This document shows, piece by piece, positions 37,345 through 38,213 of a stretch of DNA of 38,213 bases (its first letter is position 1; each line of letters opens with the position of its first letter). The stretch spans positions 1-38,213 of the forward strand of contig MNIJ01000107.1 of assembly GCA_001919715.1 (NCBI GenBank), in the 5' to 3' direction. This stretch comes from Acidobacteria bacterium 13_1_20CM_58_21 (GTDB taxonomy: Bacteria; Acidobacteriota; Terriglobia; Acidiferrales; UBA7541). Under the pieces are notes generated by a model that was not told the DNA's origin, did no database searches, and saw only the letters and a list, made by a program, of their open reading frames with translations. Both the position numbers and the translations under genes were made by a program.

Positions 37345-38213
37345 TAAATAGGGGGGCTTAAGGCCCAAGTTTTGATATTTGGTTCGGAAAATCGTTTGCG
37401 CGTCATTTTGATATCACACAATATAACAGTATACACTATATTATAGCTTGATGGTTACTCAGTGATCTTTGGGCGAGAGTCTCGACTTCATTGCACAACT
37501 GCTCGTTGCGTGAAGCGGCGCGCGCCACTTGAATATTCCGATACGGTATGGCCGTTGCCAAAGAGTTTGTACTTATACGTGGTAAGACTCGATAACAAGG
37601 CCGACTGGTCCGCGGGCATGGAGCTTGCTGGTGCGGATCAGTGCCGTCCCAATGCGGTTTCTTCGTCTTGCGGCCTTAGGGCGATGGTGGTCTGGGACTC
37701 TGTGTTCGTTACTGCTTTGATGGCTGTCAGCCCCTTCTACTACTCGGACGGACGGAAAATCTTCTGGACAAACCGGAAGCGGGTGCATAAAATGTTTTTC
37801 GGCCGTTGGCTTTTGGAAGTTACAGGAGGCAGGGTTTCGCTCCAGAACGCGGCGAAAAAGAGTATCTGATAAGCCTTTCTCGAGAAACCACCTGCCCAAT
37901 CCTCGCGACCCAGTCTCCCAGACACCTCAATCACCAGGTGGCAGAGCTATTGAGGAACAGGGATGATCGTGTCGAAAAATACTTCTAGGGTACAGCTATT
38001 CGCCAGTCTTTCTCCGGTGAAAAGCTGTTTTCGTGGGCACGTGCTAGAATCGCGTTCCAATTCCTACCTGCGGCGGGGCTCCGACTCGATCCCCGATGGC
38101 TGCTTTCCTTTCCGACCTGTTACTTTGCGTCCATCTCCGATTTCAAAATTGGCTCCGCCGTCAAAGCTGGAGTGCCACCGAGGCCGACTGATCTGTGATT
38201 CGCAAGCGATGCT

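Noticed and set aside
1-38213. CRISPR array, rRNA or tRNA genes
   Set aside because: No regularly spaced repeats and no recognisable rRNA segments or tRNA cloverleaf signatures were seen by eye; a tRNAscan/Infernal run would be needed to be certain.

Overview
This looks like a chromosomal segment from an Acidobacteria-like soil bacterium (inferred from protein flavour only). The left two thirds are mostly housekeeping: mod operon (modC truncated at the window edge, modB, modA, HTH+TOBE regulator), a fused 3-hydroxyacyl-CoA dehydrogenase/enoyl-CoA hydratase, patatin-like phospholipase, acyl-CoA desaturase, NmrA-like SDR, SpoU/TrmJ RNA methyltransferase, GTP-type PEPCK, sdhC-A-x-B, peroxiredoxin, cytochrome c, Nramp transporter and a DUF3467-type protein. 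Several degraded or frameshifted genes are interspersed. The right third (about 24.3-37.1 kb) holds the main find, a candidate non-canonical lasso-peptide locus. The minus strand carries prolyl oligopeptidase - B2-type transglutaminase-like protease - asparagine-synthetase-like cyclase - two tandem precursor peptides. Both precursors have a YxxPx(L/V)xxxG leader, a Gly at residue 20 and an Asp/Glu exactly 8 residues into the proposed core. Converging on it from the plus strand is an ECF sigma / anti-sigma / TonB-dependent receptor / secreted S9 peptidase arm. That layout resembles the receptor and isopeptidase arms of proteobacterial (astexin-type) lasso clusters. No B1/RRE (PqqD-like) gene or ABC exporter is visible in the window, and the usual Thr(-2) of the leader is Ile. 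Everything here was read by eye; no database search was run.
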